A stretch of 64,000 bases of DNA from Micromonospora luteifusca (GTDB lineage Bacteria > Actinomycetota > Actinomycetes > Mycobacteriales > Micromonosporaceae): NCBI RefSeq assembly GCF_016907275.1, contig NZ_JAFBBP010000001.1, positions 868,001 to 932,000 of the forward strand, written 5' to 3'. Shown one piece after another: positions 10,487 to 19,112 of the stretch; positions within the stretch are counted from its first letter, which is position 1; every line of letters begins with the position of its first letter. The position numbers were made by a program, and so were the translations under genes. The notes under the pieces were generated by a model, which worked only from the letters and a program-made list of their open reading frames with translations, was not told the DNA's origin and did no database searches.

Positions 10487-12673
10487 CTAGCGGGCCGGCG
10501 CCGGGTCCTTCGGGGCGAACCCACGATCCAGAGTTGAATCATCCGGGTGGCGTAGCTGCACGCGGCGCAGCAGTTGGGCGTTGAGCGCGACCACGATGGT
10601 GGAGGCGGACATCAGCACCGCGGCGACCGCGGGGCTCAGGCTAACTCCGGCCCAGGCCAGAGCACCGGCGGCCACGGGCAGGGCGACGACGTTGTAGCCG
10701 GCGGCCCAGGCCAAATTCTGGATCATCTTGCGGTACGAGGCGCGCGAGAGCCGGATGACTCCGGTGACCCCACGCGGGTCGGAGGAGGCGAGCACGACGC
10801 CCGCGGATTCGATCGCGACGTCGGTGCCGGCGCCGATGGCGATGCCAACGTCGGCGCGTGCCAGCGCGGGAGCGTCGTTCACGCCGTCACCGACCATCGC
10901 TACCCGCAGACCCCGGCGTTGCAGCTCGCCGACCGCCTCGTCCTTGTCGGCGGGCAGCACCTCGGCGAACACCTCGTCCTCACCGGGTCTGAAGCCCAGG
11001 TCGGCGGCGACCGCCTCGGCCACCGGCCGCGCGTCACCGGTAATCATCACGATCTTGCGGATGCCCTGCTGACGGAGGTCGGCGATGGCTTGGCGCGCCT
11101 CGGGGCGAATCTGGTCCTCGAGGGCGAGGGCGCCGATGACGCGTGCCTGCTCGCCGTCGAGGCGCAGCAGGTGCAGTACCGCCGCTCCCCGCCGCGACCA
11201 CTCGGCCCGGTGCTCGTCGAGGTCGCCGGGCGCCGTGGCGTCGAGTTCGCGCAGCAGGGCGGGTCCGCCGACGGCGTAACTGACACCGTCGACATCGGCG
11301 CGCACCCCGCGCCCGGTCAGTGACCGGAAACCGGTCGCGGTGCGTCGGGCGCCCTGCTGGGCGGCGGCGGTGACGATGGCCCGCGCGAGGGGGTGTTCAC
11401 TGTCAGCCTCCACCGCCGCCGCTACGGCCAGCACGTCGGTCTCGCTGACGCCGCCGGTGGCGGCGACACCGGCGACGACGTGCTCGCCGCGGGTCAGGGT
11501 GCCGGTCTTGTCGAACAGCACCGTGTCGATGGTGCGCATCCGCTCCAGGGCGAGGCGGTCCTTGACCAGGATGCCGCCCGTCGCGGCCACGGCCGTGGAC
11601 AGGGCGATCACCAGCGGGATGGCCAGGCCCAGCGCGTGCGGGCAGGCGATCACCAGAACCGTGACGGTGCGCACGACGGCCTCGTCGAGGTTGCCGATCA
11701 GTGTCCAGATCAGCAGCGTCGCGGCGGCGGTGACGGTGGCGATGTAGAACAGCCAGGCCGCGAACCGGTCAGCGAGGACCTGCGCCCGGCCGCTGGACTG
11801 CTGGGCCTGCGCGACGAGGCGTTGGATGCCGGCCAGGGCGGTGTCCTCGCCGACGGCCTCGACGCGCACCCGGATGGCCGCGTCGGTGGCGACCGTGCCC
11901 GCCACCACCCGGTCGCCGCGTTCGCGGCCGACCGGCCGAGACTCACCGGTGATCATCGACTCGTCCAGCTCCGCGCGGCCGTCGGTGATGCGCCCGTCGG
12001 CCGGCACCCGCCCACCGGGTCGCACTAGGACCACGTCGCCGACGCGCAGGTCGTTGACCCGCACCCGTTCGGGTCGTCCGTCGCCGTCGAGGCGTTCGGC
12101 GTCGTCGGGCAGCAGCGCGGCCAGGGCCGACAGGGCGCCGTGGGCCTGACCGATGGCCTTCATCTCCTGCCAGTGCCCGAGCAGCATGATCGTGACCAGA
12201 GCCGCCAGCTCCCACCAGAAGTCCAGGTCGAACGCGCCCAGCGCGGTCGCCGCCGAGGCCACGTACGCGACGGTGATGGCCATGGCGATCAGCAGCATCA
12301 TCCCCGGCGCCCGGGCACGGACCTCCCGCACCGCGCCCTGCAGGAACGGCCACCCGCCGTAGACGAACACCACCGTGCCCAGCACCGGGCCCACCCAGTC
12401 GACACCCGCAAAGTCCAGCCGATAGCCGAACCAGTCCATCACCATGCGACTGGTCACCACGATCGGTACCGTCAAGACCAGGCTCAGCCAGAACTTACGG
12501 CGGAACATCTCCGGGTCGTGCCCGGCGTGCTTGTCATGCCCGGCATGGCCGTCGTTGGTGCCGGGCCGTACTGGCTGTCTGCCCGGGCCTTCTCGGTGGC
12601 TCCGGTGATCACCGTGCCTGTCCACAACCTCACTCGGGGCTTGCGTCCGGTGATGCTCGTCCTCGTGCGACAT
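10487..12673 (-). CDS. P1B-3-type copper/silver P-type ATPase (CopB-like)
   Basis: 728-residue membrane pump. It has a His-rich N-terminal tail (SHEDEHH, HAGHDKHAGHD) in place of a ferredoxin-like metal domain, TGES in the actuator, the intramembrane CPH motif (IACPHALGLAIP), DKTGT, HPLARAIV and GDGVNDAPAL. CPH with a His-rich tail defines the P1B-3/CopB group, which exports Cu(II), Cu(I) or Ag(I). ATG at 12673 was preferred over 12679 because GAGGAGG is eight bases upstream of the former and only two from the latter. A CsoR-type operator lies 23 bases upstream. Confidence 0.93.
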   Translation of the reverse strand: MSHEDEHHRTQAPSEVVDRHGDHRSHREGPGRQPVRPGTNDGHAGHDKHAGHDPEMFRRKFWLSLVLTVPIVVTSRMVMDWFGYRLDFAGVDWVGPVLGTVVFVYGGWPFLQGAVREVRARAPGMMLLIAMAITVAYVASAATALGAFDLDFWWELAALVTIMLLGHWQEMKAIGQAHGALSALAALLPDDAERLDGDGRPERVRVNDLRVGDVVLVRPGGRVPADGRITDGRAELDESMITGESRPVGRERGDRVVAGTVATDAAIRVRVEAVGEDTALAGIQRLVAQAQQSSGRAQVLADRFAAWLFYIATVTAAATLLIWTLIGNLDEAVVRTVTVLVIACPHALGLAIPLVIALSTAVAATGGILVKDRLALERMRTIDTVLFDKTGTLTRGEHVVAGVAATGGVSETDVLAVAAAVEADSEHPLARAIVTAAAQQGARRTATGFRSLTGRGVRADVDGVSYAVGGPALLRELDATAPGDLDEHRAEWSRRGAAVLHLLRLDGEQARVIGALALEDQIRPEARQAIADLRQQGIRKIVMITGDARPVAEAVAADLGFRPGEDEVFAEVLPADKDEAVGELQRRGLRVAMVGDGVNDAPALARADVGIAIGAGTDVAIESAGVVLASSDPRGVTGVIRLSRASYRKMIQNLAWAAGYNVVALPVAAGALAWAGVSLSPAVAAVLMSASTIVVALNAQLLRRVQLRHPDDSTLDRGFAPKDPAPAR

Positions 12674-12695
12674 CCTCATCGCCTCCTCACCATCA

Positions 12696-12716
12696 AGATA
12701 CCCCCGGGGGGTATCT
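12696..12716. promoter_or_regulatory. CsoR-type copper operator
   Basis: Perfect 21-bp dyad: arms AGATACCCCC and GGGGGTATCT around a single G. TACCCC...GGGGTA is the G-tract architecture recognised by CsoR/RcnR-family copper sensors. It sits immediately ahead of the CPH-type copper pump. No csoR gene is visible in the window, so the repressor would act from elsewhere. Confidence 0.8.
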
Positions 12717-13085
12717 CCGTCCAGGCGTGTCGATGTTCCGCACGTCACCCGACGTGACCCAGCACTTTGTCAGCGGCGCAGGATCCGGGACCGCGGTTCG
12801 TCGCTTCGCACCCAAAGGAGCAGCGCCGGCATCGCGGCACGCTTGATCGCCGACCAGCAGCGCTGGTGCGGCACGGCACGGCACGGCACGGCATCGCCGC
12901 CGGCCTCGCATGGCGTGTGGTGGTCGTCTCGTAGCCGGTCTGCCACAACAGCGATCGAGGGACGACGATCACAGGTCAGCGGGATGCCGGGACAACGCCG
13001 CGCTGGCGCACGCCGTAACGGGTAATCCTGCGCGGCCGGTAGACGGCCAGCACCATCAGTGCCAGCAATACCGTGAGCGTTGGGC
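12717..13085. other. Intergenic stretch without a supported gene
   Basis: Upstream side of the copper pump and of the MerR operon. It carries a short tandem run of GCACG (four copies, 12871-12890) and a small dyad CCAGC-AGC-GCTGG (12855-12867). Open frames here are low-complexity and match no family I recognise. Confidence 0.5.
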
Positions 13086-13117
13086 TTGCATTCGGTACTC
13101 AGGTACAGGCTTACCGT
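13086..13117 (+). promoter_or_regulatory. MerR-type promoter with over-long spacer and GTAC dyad
   Basis: -35 TTGCAT (13086-13091) and -10 TTACCG (13111-13116) are separated by 19 bases. The dyad GTAC-TCAG-GTAC (13095-13106) is centred in that spacer. MerR activators work on exactly this geometry by untwisting the DNA, and GTAC-N4-GTAC is the core of the classical mer operator. The first downstream gene starts only eight bases after the -10, so the transcript is probably nearly leaderless. Confidence 0.75.
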
Positions 13118-13124
13118 CGTCGGT

Positions 13125-13454
13125 ATGAGCGATGACCAGACCTGGGTGCCCGAGTCGTGCACCCTGCCGAGCGGGCAACGGCCGCTGCGGCTGGCCGAAT
13201 TCGACGACCTGTTCGCCACCGCCCTGCTAACGCAGCAGCGCCTGTCCCCCACCCGACTGCGGTGGCGTCTCGACCCTGCCGCCGAGACAGCCGCCCGGGA
13301 CCTGACCGGCCGGGAAAGCTCCTGCTGCTTCTTCTTCTCGTTCACCCTCGCCGCCGAAACCGGCACGCTACGCCTCGACGTGCAGGTGCCGACCGCGCAC
13401 GTCGACGTCCTCGACGCGCTCGCGCGGAGAGCCGACGCCGGAATGACGGCGTGA
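13125..13454 (+). CDS. Small conserved Cys-Cys protein co-transcribed with MerR
   Basis: 109-residue soluble protein of unknown function. It has a single Cys12 near the N-terminus and a vicinal pair Cys67-Cys68 in RESSCCFFFSFTL, inside an alternating helix/strand pattern ending with VPTAHVDVLDALARRA. Proteins of this appearance are common directly before MerR genes in actinomycetes. The vicinal thiols suggest metal or metalloid binding, which is inference. It is the first gene after a MerR-type promoter, and its stop overlaps the MerR start as GTGA. I do not recognise a named domain. Confidence 0.75.
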   Translation: MSDDQTWVPESCTLPSGQRPLRLAEFDDLFATALLTQQRLSPTRLRWRLDPAAETAARDLTGRESSCCFFFSFTLAAETGTLRLDVQVPTAHVDVLDALARRADAGMTA

Positions 13455-13894
13455 GCGGGTTGCGCAGCAGCCAGGTCGCCGCCGCGGCCGGGGTGAACCC
13501 GCAGACGCTGCGCTACTACGAACGCCGCGGACTGCTCGCCGAACCAGACCGAACCCTGGGCGGGCACCGCCTCTACCCAACCGAAACGGTCACCGTACTG
13601 AAAGTGATCAAAGTGGCGCAGCGACTCGGATTCACCCTCGACGAGATCGCCGACCTGCTCGACGCGGGTCAGCACCGCCACGGTCGCCACCCCGACGCCG
13701 GCCTGCAGGTCCGCGCCCAAGCAAAGCTCGCCGAGGTCGAGGCGAAGATCGTTGATTTGCAGGTCATCGCCGGCACACTGCGCGCCGCAGTGGACACCGG
13801 CTGCGACGACCTCGTCGAGTGCGCCGGCCAACCGTGCTGCCCCATCCCCTTCGCCACCATCGCTCCAGGAGCCCACGATGCCGACCCTCGTTGA
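13451..13894 (+). CDS. MerR-family metal-responsive activator
   Basis: 147 residues: winged helix-turn-helix (RSSQVAAAAGVNPQTLRYYE, residues 5-24, then RRGLLAEPDR), a long dimerisation helix (about 82-116) and a metal-loop tail with Cys118, Cys124, Cys129 and Cys130 (GCDDLVECAGQPCC). The Cys near position 80 used by MerR and ZntR from the partner subunit is absent; that stretch reads GRHPDAG. The metal specificity may therefore differ from mercury. The GTG start overlaps the preceding gene. It probably autoregulates through the upstream GTAC dyad. Confidence 0.9.
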   Translation: MSGLRSSQVAAAAGVNPQTLRYYERRGLLAEPDRTLGGHRLYPTETVTVLKVIKVAQRLGFTLDEIADLLDAGQHRHGRHPDAGLQVRAQAKLAEVEAKIVDLQVIAGTLRAAVDTGCDDLVECAGQPCCPIPFATIAPGAHDADPR

Positions 13895-13900
13895 CCGCGC

Positions 13901-13999
13901 CCGCCGCATGCCGCCGACCAGCCCGACCCATGGGACGTCATCGGCGCCGGCATCTGCCAGATCGGCGTCGCCTTGATCATGTACGCGCCCCGGTCCGCC
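13901..13999 (+). pseudogene. C-terminal remnant of a YnfA-family small membrane protein
   Basis: In the same frame as merR and just after its stop, the sequence reads PWDVIGAGICQIGVALIMYA followed by PR, the highly conserved last helix of YnfA (UPF0060) proteins. The other three helices are absent and there is no start, so this is a stump of about 30 residues. YnfA genes commonly sit in MerR/metal-resistance clusters, so an ancestral merR-ynfA order that suffered a deletion is plausible. Confidence 0.65.
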
Positions 14000-14004
14000 G
14001 GCTG

Positions 14005-14766
14005 TCAGTGGCCCGCCCGCGACATGGTCGGTTGGAGGCAGCCGCGGGCCACCAGTTCGACGGTGAGGACGACGGCGACGGCCTCCACGGCGAGGAGTCC
14101 GACGAGGACGACCAACTGCGTCACTCCGGCGGCGAGGGGGCTCGCTCCGCCGAGCAGCACGCCGACGAACGCGCCGGGCAGGGTCACCAGGCCTACCGTC
14201 CGGGTCTGGTCGAGCGCCGGGATCAACGCCTGTCCCGCCGCCGGACGGCACACCAGCAGCACAGCGTCTCGGGGCAGCAGGCCCAGGGCCAGGGCGGCCT
14301 CCACCTCACCGCGCCGGCTGGTCAACTCGTCGACTGCGCGACGGCCCGCCAGCGAGGTCGCGGTCATCGCTCCGCCGATGAGGATCCCCGCGACCGGGAT
14401 GATCGCGATGCCACGCGGCGGCACCAGGCCCGCCATCAGCAGCCCCGCCACCACCAGCATGCTGCCTCCGACGATCGGAGCACCTGCCCACCACCCCCGG
14501 CCGCCGCCCGTGATGCGTCGGCCGGACGTGACCGTCGCCACCGCACACATCAGAACGACAAACGCAGCCGTGGCCCACAGCGACACCACGATGACCGCGA
14601 TCAGCATCGACACGGCACCCAGTTGGATCGCGGCACGGATGGCGGCGCCGATGACCTGCCGACCGTGGCCCAGTTTTCCGAGGGTCACGACGGCCGCCGC
14701 CACGAGGGTCAGGACGACCAGCGCAACACCGAGCTTCGGACCCACCACGAGCATCGTCGACGGCAT
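14005..14766 (-). CDS. FetB/YbbM-like ABC exporter permease (UPF0014)
   Basis: 253-residue membrane protein with about seven hydrophobic segments. The family hallmark is near the C-terminus: TVGLVTLPGAFVGVLLGGAS, followed by a helix ending VELVARG. In E. coli the FetAB exporter is linked to iron homeostasis and peroxide resistance; plant relatives affect aluminium tolerance. The family normally pairs with a FetA ATPase, but no ATPase gene is adjacent here, so its partner must be elsewhere. It converges on the MerR operon. Confidence 0.85.
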   Translation of the reverse strand: MPSTMLVVGPKLGVALVVLTLVAAAVVTLGKLGHGRQVIGAAIRAAIQLGAVSMLIAVIVVSLWATAAFVVLMCAVATVTSGRRITGGGRGWWAGAPIVGGSMLVVAGLLMAGLVPPRGIAIIPVAGILIGGAMTATSLAGRRAVDELTSRRGEVEAALALGLLPRDAVLLVCRPAAGQALIPALDQTRTVGLVTLPGAFVGVLLGGASPLAAGVTQLVVLVGLLAVEAVAVVLTVELVARGCLQPTMSRAGH

Positions 14767-14929
14767 GGCATCAGTTTCCGCCAGGCACGGCCAGGGGGTA
14801 CGGGCCGCCGGTCCCGGCGTCTTGACGGGAAGTCAGCGGCCTGTTGGTCAGCCTCATTGAGCCGGGCCAATCAGCTGGAGAGGGTCGCAGACCGCCTCGC
14901 CGGACCAGACCTCCCGCCGCCTCTCTCGA

Positions 14930-15607
14930 TTATCCGCTCCGTGCGGTCTCCGGACCGGTGTCACGGGCTCCCCGGACCGCGATGAGCACCACTCCGGCGA
15001 TGAACACCAAGGCGGCGCAGAGGGCGGCACCTAGGTCGTGCGGGGGTCGAGCAGGCCACAGCCACGGCGTGGTCAGCGCCGGCCCGTGCCACTGCGTGTA
15101 CAGCGCGTAGAGGGCGATCATGAGGTAGCTGGTAGGGCCGGCCCATGCCTGCGCGCCGCCGAGCAGGGCAGCACACAGCAAGCCGATGCCGACCAGCCCG
15201 ACCAGGTTGCGCAGCACCTCTACCGTGCCGCCCGCCAGGTGTGCACCGGCTCCAGCGGCGGCCAGGGCACTGACTGCGGCGACGGTCAGCGCCAGCGTGG
15301 TGGCCAGCCGCAGAAACGGCAACCAGCGTCCGGTAACGCGTTCCGGCTCGCCGAGCAGACTGGTGGCGGTGACGGCGATGGCTACGGCGCACCCGGTCTC
15401 GAAGATCAGCGGCAACTGCAGCGCCCCGTATGCCTCCCACTGCCATTGCAGCGCGACCCGCAGGCCGATGGCGCAGGCCGCCACCGCCGCCAGGGCCGCG
15501 GGGACGTGGCGGCTGGCCATGTGCAGGCGAGCCAGCCGCAGCGCGGCCCGCATCGCCCCGCCCGGTGCTACCGCGGGCGGGCGATGACGGATTGCGCCCC
15601 CCGTCAT
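14930..15607 (-). CDS. Membrane protein, last gene of ECF/ABC operon
   Basis: 225 residues with about six hydrophobic helices (for example VPAALAAVAACAIGLRVALQ and LVFIAGVVLIAVRG). The start at 15607 overlaps the stop of the preceding permease as ATGA. It has no recognised family; its size and position suggest a second integral subunit for the ABC ATPase two genes upstream. Substrate unknown. Confidence 0.75.
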   Translation of the reverse strand: MTGGAIRHRPPAVAPGGAMRAALRLARLHMASRHVPAALAAVAACAIGLRVALQWQWEAYGALQLPLIFETGCAVAIAVTATSLLGEPERVTGRWLPFLRLATTLALTVAAVSALAAAGAGAHLAGGTVEVLRNLVGLVGIGLLCAALLGGAQAWAGPTSYLMIALYALYTQWHGPALTTPWLWPARPPHDLGAALCAALVFIAGVVLIAVRGARDTGPETARSG

Positions 15608-17058
15608 GGCAGCTGCTCCAGGGTGAGCTGGCCCGCTCGCAGCGCCGCCATGTGCTCCATGAGCCACGCGTGCCGAGCAGCGGCCGGCGCAGCGGCCAGC
15701 CGCTGTGCCGCGGCGGCGGCGGGACTACCGGGCGCGAGGGTGGAGGTGCCGAGGATGGCCTCCGTGACCGCCTGCTGCGCGGGACTCGCGTTGCGGCCGC
15801 CGCCGACGACGCTGTTCACGATGCTGTGGGTGGCGTCCACGCGTAGCTCGGCAACAAGTTCGTTGGCGGCCGTCCGCTGGGGCAGGAGCAGGTGGAACAC
15901 CGGTGGTGTGCCGCTCGTAGGAGGGCCAGCTCGACTGATGCTGACGCGATTGTCGGGCCCCTGTTCATATTTCGCGGCGGCCTGGCTGATCCGCACCGGC
16001 GCGCCGGGCAGGCCCGCCAGCTCGGTGAGCACCGGTTCGAGGGCTTCCGTCACGGCGGGCAGGTAGCCGGCATGGGCGGGGTGCAGACAGACCGGGATCG
16101 AGGTGTGGCTGCAGACCGGCGTGTATCGCACCGGACGGTCGTTGCCCTCGTCGTGCAGTAGCGGGATGGCGATCATGCCGTGGGCGTCGAGGCGGCCGGT
16201 GCCGGCCAACGCGACCGCGGTTACGCCCGTCAGCAGCCCGGCGGCGGTGACGACCGCCGCGCACCGACGTAGCCACCGTCCACCGGCGTCGGCGGGCAGG
16301 CCAAGAACGCCCAACAGCGCCGCGGTCAGGCCGGCGAGGAACAGCACCTGCGCGATGGGAAGGTCGGGCAGATAGCGGTAGAAGGTCGCCACACCCGGGT
16401 CAGGCCCGATCTCCCAGGGGCCGGCCACCAACGGTGAGATCTGCCAGTACGAGTCGTCACCGTGAATGAACTGAAGACTGATCTGCAGCGCCAGGAACAC
16501 GCCGATCGCGACCAGAGGGGCGGTGAACCGGCTGGGGCGGAGCACCCCTGCTGCGAACCCGAGCGCGGCGAACGCCGGCATGCTCACGACACCCACCACG
16601 GCCGGCCACCACAACGGCCCGCCCCAGGCGCCCTGCCACGCGGTCACCCCGTACAGGACACTCACGCATCCCAGGTAGGCGATGATCGCCCAGCAGGTGG
16701 TCGCGGCCCAGGTGGCGAGCTGGCGCGCCCACCGCGGCCGGGCCGTACCGATCAGCAGGTCGGCCATGCCGTGACGGCGCTCCCGCCAGCCCAGCCACGC
16801 GGCGGCGCCGACCACGGTCGGCGCGAAGACCGCCAGGGCGGTCGTCTGCATGGCCATGGCCCGGACGTTCCACAACGTCGGGGCGCCCATGCTCGGCCGG
16901 TAGGTGATGAACCAGAACAGCGCGGCGGCCAGCGGCAGCATCCACAGCATCACGCTGCGGCGCATCTCCAGCCGCAGCAGCCCACCCGTCACGGTGAGCG
17001 CCAGGCGCGAACGGCGCGCCGTGTCGTCCAGCGCAGGCATTACCGAAGCGGCGGTCAC
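15604..17058 (-). CDS. ABC-2-like permease with large extracytoplasmic domain
   Basis: 484 residues. About six hydrophobic helices fill residues 30-285 (MLWMLPLAAALFWFITYRP, WAIIAYLGCVSVLYGVTAW), followed by a soluble C-terminal domain of some 190 residues containing two Cys (YTPVCSHTSIPVCLHPAH). An ABC exporter permease with an appended soluble domain is likely. Its GTG start overlaps the ATPase stop (GTGA), so subunits are made in step. Substrate unknown. Confidence 0.75.
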   Translation of the reverse strand: MTAASVMPALDDTARRSRLALTVTGGLLRLEMRRSVMLWMLPLAAALFWFITYRPSMGAPTLWNVRAMAMQTTALAVFAPTVVGAAAWLGWRERRHGMADLLIGTARPRWARQLATWAATTCWAIIAYLGCVSVLYGVTAWQGAWGGPLWWPAVVGVVSMPAFAALGFAAGVLRPSRFTAPLVAIGVFLALQISLQFIHGDDSYWQISPLVAGPWEIGPDPGVATFYRYLPDLPIAQVLFLAGLTAALLGVLGLPADAGGRWLRRCAAVVTAAGLLTGVTAVALAGTGRLDAHGMIAIPLLHDEGNDRPVRYTPVCSHTSIPVCLHPAHAGYLPAVTEALEPVLTELAGLPGAPVRISQAAAKYEQGPDNRVSISRAGPPTSGTPPVFHLLLPQRTAANELVAELRVDATHSIVNSVVGGGRNASPAQQAVTEAILGTSTLAPGSPAAAAAQRLAAAPAAARHAWLMEHMAALRAGQLTLEQLP

Positions 17059-17801
17059 GAGCGCGCCTGCGCTAGCACCGCGCTGTATCCGCGTTCCAGA
17101 GGAGCATCGCCGGCCGCGGCGGTTCCCTCGGCGCGCGCGGTCAACTCCTCCGGCGTGCCCTGGAAGACGATCTTTCCCCGGTCCATCAGGGCGACCTGGC
17201 TGCAGGCGGCACCGACATCCTCGACGAGGTGCGTGCTGACCATGACGGTGGCGCGCTGCCCCAGGTCGCGCAGCAAAGCCCGGAACGCCACCCGCTGCTC
17301 GGGATCCAGGCCGGCGGTCGGCTCGTCCAGCAGGAGTAGTTCGGGATCGTTCACGATGGCCTGCGCGATCCCCACCCGGCGCAGCATCCCACCGGAGAGC
17401 GTGCGTAGTTTCGCCGTCGCCTTGTCGCCCAGGCCCACGCGCTCGACCGCTGCAGCGACCGCGTGGTGCACGCGCGCCGGCGGCAGCTCCTTGAGCAGTG
17501 CGAAATACTCGACGAACTCCACGACGGTGAACCTCGGGTAGTAGCCGAGCTGCTGCGGCACGTAGCCGAGCCGGCGCCGAATCTGCCGGCGCTGCCCGTA
17601 CTGGCCGGGGTCACGGCCGAGCAACCGAATCCGACCCGAGGTCGGTGCGATCACCGTGGCCATCATCCGTAACAGCGATGTCTTTCCCGCCCCGTTTGGT
17701 CCCAACAGACCGAACACACCAGGGCCGGTCCGCATCGTCACCCCGGCCACGGCCTCCATGCGGCCGAAGCGCCGGGTGAGATCGCTGATCTCGACGTTCA
17801 T
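17055..17801 (-). CDS. ABC transporter ATP-binding protein
   Basis: 248-residue ABC-2-type ATPase with all catalytic motifs: Walker A GPNGAGKTS, Q-loop YVPQQ, signature LSGGMLRR, Walker B LLLLDEPTAGLD and H-loop STHLVED. It would power export together with the membrane proteins encoded on both sides. The ATG at 17801 overlaps the preceding stop, and its own stop overlaps the next start. Confidence 0.92.
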   Translation of the reverse strand: MNVEISDLTRRFGRMEAVAGVTMRTGPGVFGLLGPNGAGKTSLLRMMATVIAPTSGRIRLLGRDPGQYGQRRQIRRRLGYVPQQLGYYPRFTVVEFVEYFALLKELPPARVHHAVAAAVERVGLGDKATAKLRTLSGGMLRRVGIAQAIVNDPELLLLDEPTAGLDPEQRVAFRALLRDLGQRATVMVSTHLVEDVGAACSQVALMDRGKIVFQGTPEELTARAEGTAAAGDAPLERGYSAVLAQARS

Positions 17802-18535
17802 GACGTTCCTCTCGGTATCCGGGTCGAGTAGACGACGATTGCCGCGCAGCAGGAGGCGAACGCCAGGTAGGCAGGCCACAGCCTGGTGTCGGTGACCGCG
17901 GCGGTGAGTCGACCGGCGGCCACCTGCCCGGACAGGACGGTGATCGTCCAGCCGAGCAGCCCTGCAGCCACGCCCACGTTCGCCGACCGGGCGACGGTCG
18001 CGGCGGCCAGGGCCAGCGCGCACACCGCGGTCATCGGGACCAGCCAGCCGAGCGTGACCGCCGTGGCGGATCCCGAGGCGGCCGAGGCAGCCAGCCCGAG
18101 CGCCGCGTTCACACCGAACACCGCCAGCGCCCGGACCAGCAGCACCATGCGATCGCTGACCGCCATGCTGCACGACAGCTCCCACGTGTGGTCGGTCCCC
18201 GGGCCGTACGCGAAAGCGATGCCCACGGCGGCGACCGCGGGCGCGAGGAGGGCCACGTACGGCGTTCCGGTGCTCAGCGTGGCGAGCAGTCCGGCGAGCA
18301 GCACCACCGCGGTGGCGGTGATCCACCCGAGCAGCAGCGACGGCGTCGTCACCAACGCCCGGGCCAGGCCCGGCGAGCGCAGCAGGTGCCCCGCCAGCCG
18401 CTCCATCGCCCCGGGGTGGCGACGCCACACCTGCGCGGCCACCCCGACCCAGACCCGACCAAGATCGACGTCGGCTGGCCCGGGGCTCCGTTCCTGGGGC
18501 TCCTGGACCTGACGCCTCCCATCACCGCTGGTCAT
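17798..18535 (-). CDS. Membrane protein between ECF sigma and ABC genes
   Basis: 245 residues: about 55 soluble residues, then six hydrophobic segments (from LVTTPSLLLGWITATAVVLL to LAFASCCAAIVVYSTRI). It occupies the place where an anti-sigma factor is usually encoded, but no zinc-finger HxxxCxxC is present. It could be a membrane-bound regulator of the sigma factor or another ABC subunit. Overlapping ATGA junctions on both sides bind it to the operon. Confidence 0.75.
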   Translation of the reverse strand: MTSGDGRRQVQEPQERSPGPADVDLGRVWVGVAAQVWRRHPGAMERLAGHLLRSPGLARALVTTPSLLLGWITATAVVLLAGLLATLSTGTPYVALLAPAVAAVGIAFAYGPGTDHTWELSCSMAVSDRMVLLVRALAVFGVNAALGLAASAASGSATAVTLGWLVPMTAVCALALAAATVARSANVGVAAGLLGWTITVLSGQVAAGRLTAAVTDTRLWPAYLAFASCCAAIVVYSTRIPRGTS

Positions 18536-19092
18536 TGCCCACCTCCATCGCGCACCGGCTCGTGGCGCCGCAAGGCAGCGCGCATCAACCGGCGAATCTG
18601 GTACGCGCGGCTCTTCACCGTCCCCGCAGGAACACCCATCAGCTCCGCCACCTCGGCCACGGACTTGTCCTCGACGTACATCAGCCGCCAGGTTTCGCGT
18701 TGCAGGCTGCCCTCCGGCCCCAACACCTTCACCGCGTCGGCAAGCTCGGCCCTGGACAGCGCCGCGTCAGCAGGGTCTGCGACGCGTCGGTCATCGGTGT
18801 CGGTCAGGGCAGAGAGCAGGAGTGCGGGTTGCCCGCGTCGACGCAGCCACAGCGCAGCCTGGCGGCGGGCTATCCCCCACAGCCAACCGCCGGCACCCTC
18901 CCGTCGGTACGCCGCGGCTCCCCGCCAGGCGGCCAGAAAGGTCTCCTGCAGGACGTCCTCCACGTCGGGCGGCGGCAGCACCGCGCGCAGCCGAACAGCC
19001 AGCCACGGGGCGTGCTGCGAGAACAGTTCCCGCAGCGCGCTCTCGTCACCGCCAGCCATCGCAGCGATCAGATCATCGTTGTCCATCGCCAC
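18532..19092 (-). CDS. ECF-subfamily RNA polymerase sigma factor
   Basis: 186 residues with region 2 (ALRELFSQHAPWLAVRLR, then the acidic VEDVLQETFLAAWRG) and region 4 (DKSVAEVAELMGVPAGTVKS and a basic helix). It directs transcription of a small regulon, probably including its own operon. It is first in a five-gene run with overlapping starts leading into an ABC exporter. No recognisable anti-sigma gene accompanies it. GTG at 19092 has GGAG ten bases upstream; ATG at 19086 is the alternative. Confidence 0.93.
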   Translation of the reverse strand: MAMDNDDLIAAMAGGDESALRELFSQHAPWLAVRLRAVLPPPDVEDVLQETFLAAWRGAAAYRREGAGGWLWGIARRQAALWLRRRGQPALLLSALTDTDDRRVADPADAALSRAELADAVKVLGPEGSLQRETWRLMYVEDKSVAEVAELMGVPAGTVKSRAYQIRRLMRAALRRHEPVRDGGGQ

Positions 19093-19112
19093 TACTGTTG
19101 CGCTCCAGCGCG

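Noticed and set aside
12871..12893. Tandem GCACG units as a possible CRISPR or regulatory repeat
   Set aside because: Only about four 5-base units with no spacers; ordinary microsatellite-like slippage.
12770..14251. A 493-codon minus-strand frame over the MerR operon
   Set aside because: It is the antisense of the MerR and Cys-Cys genes, has no family similarity and a low-complexity start; the + strand genes explain the codon pattern.
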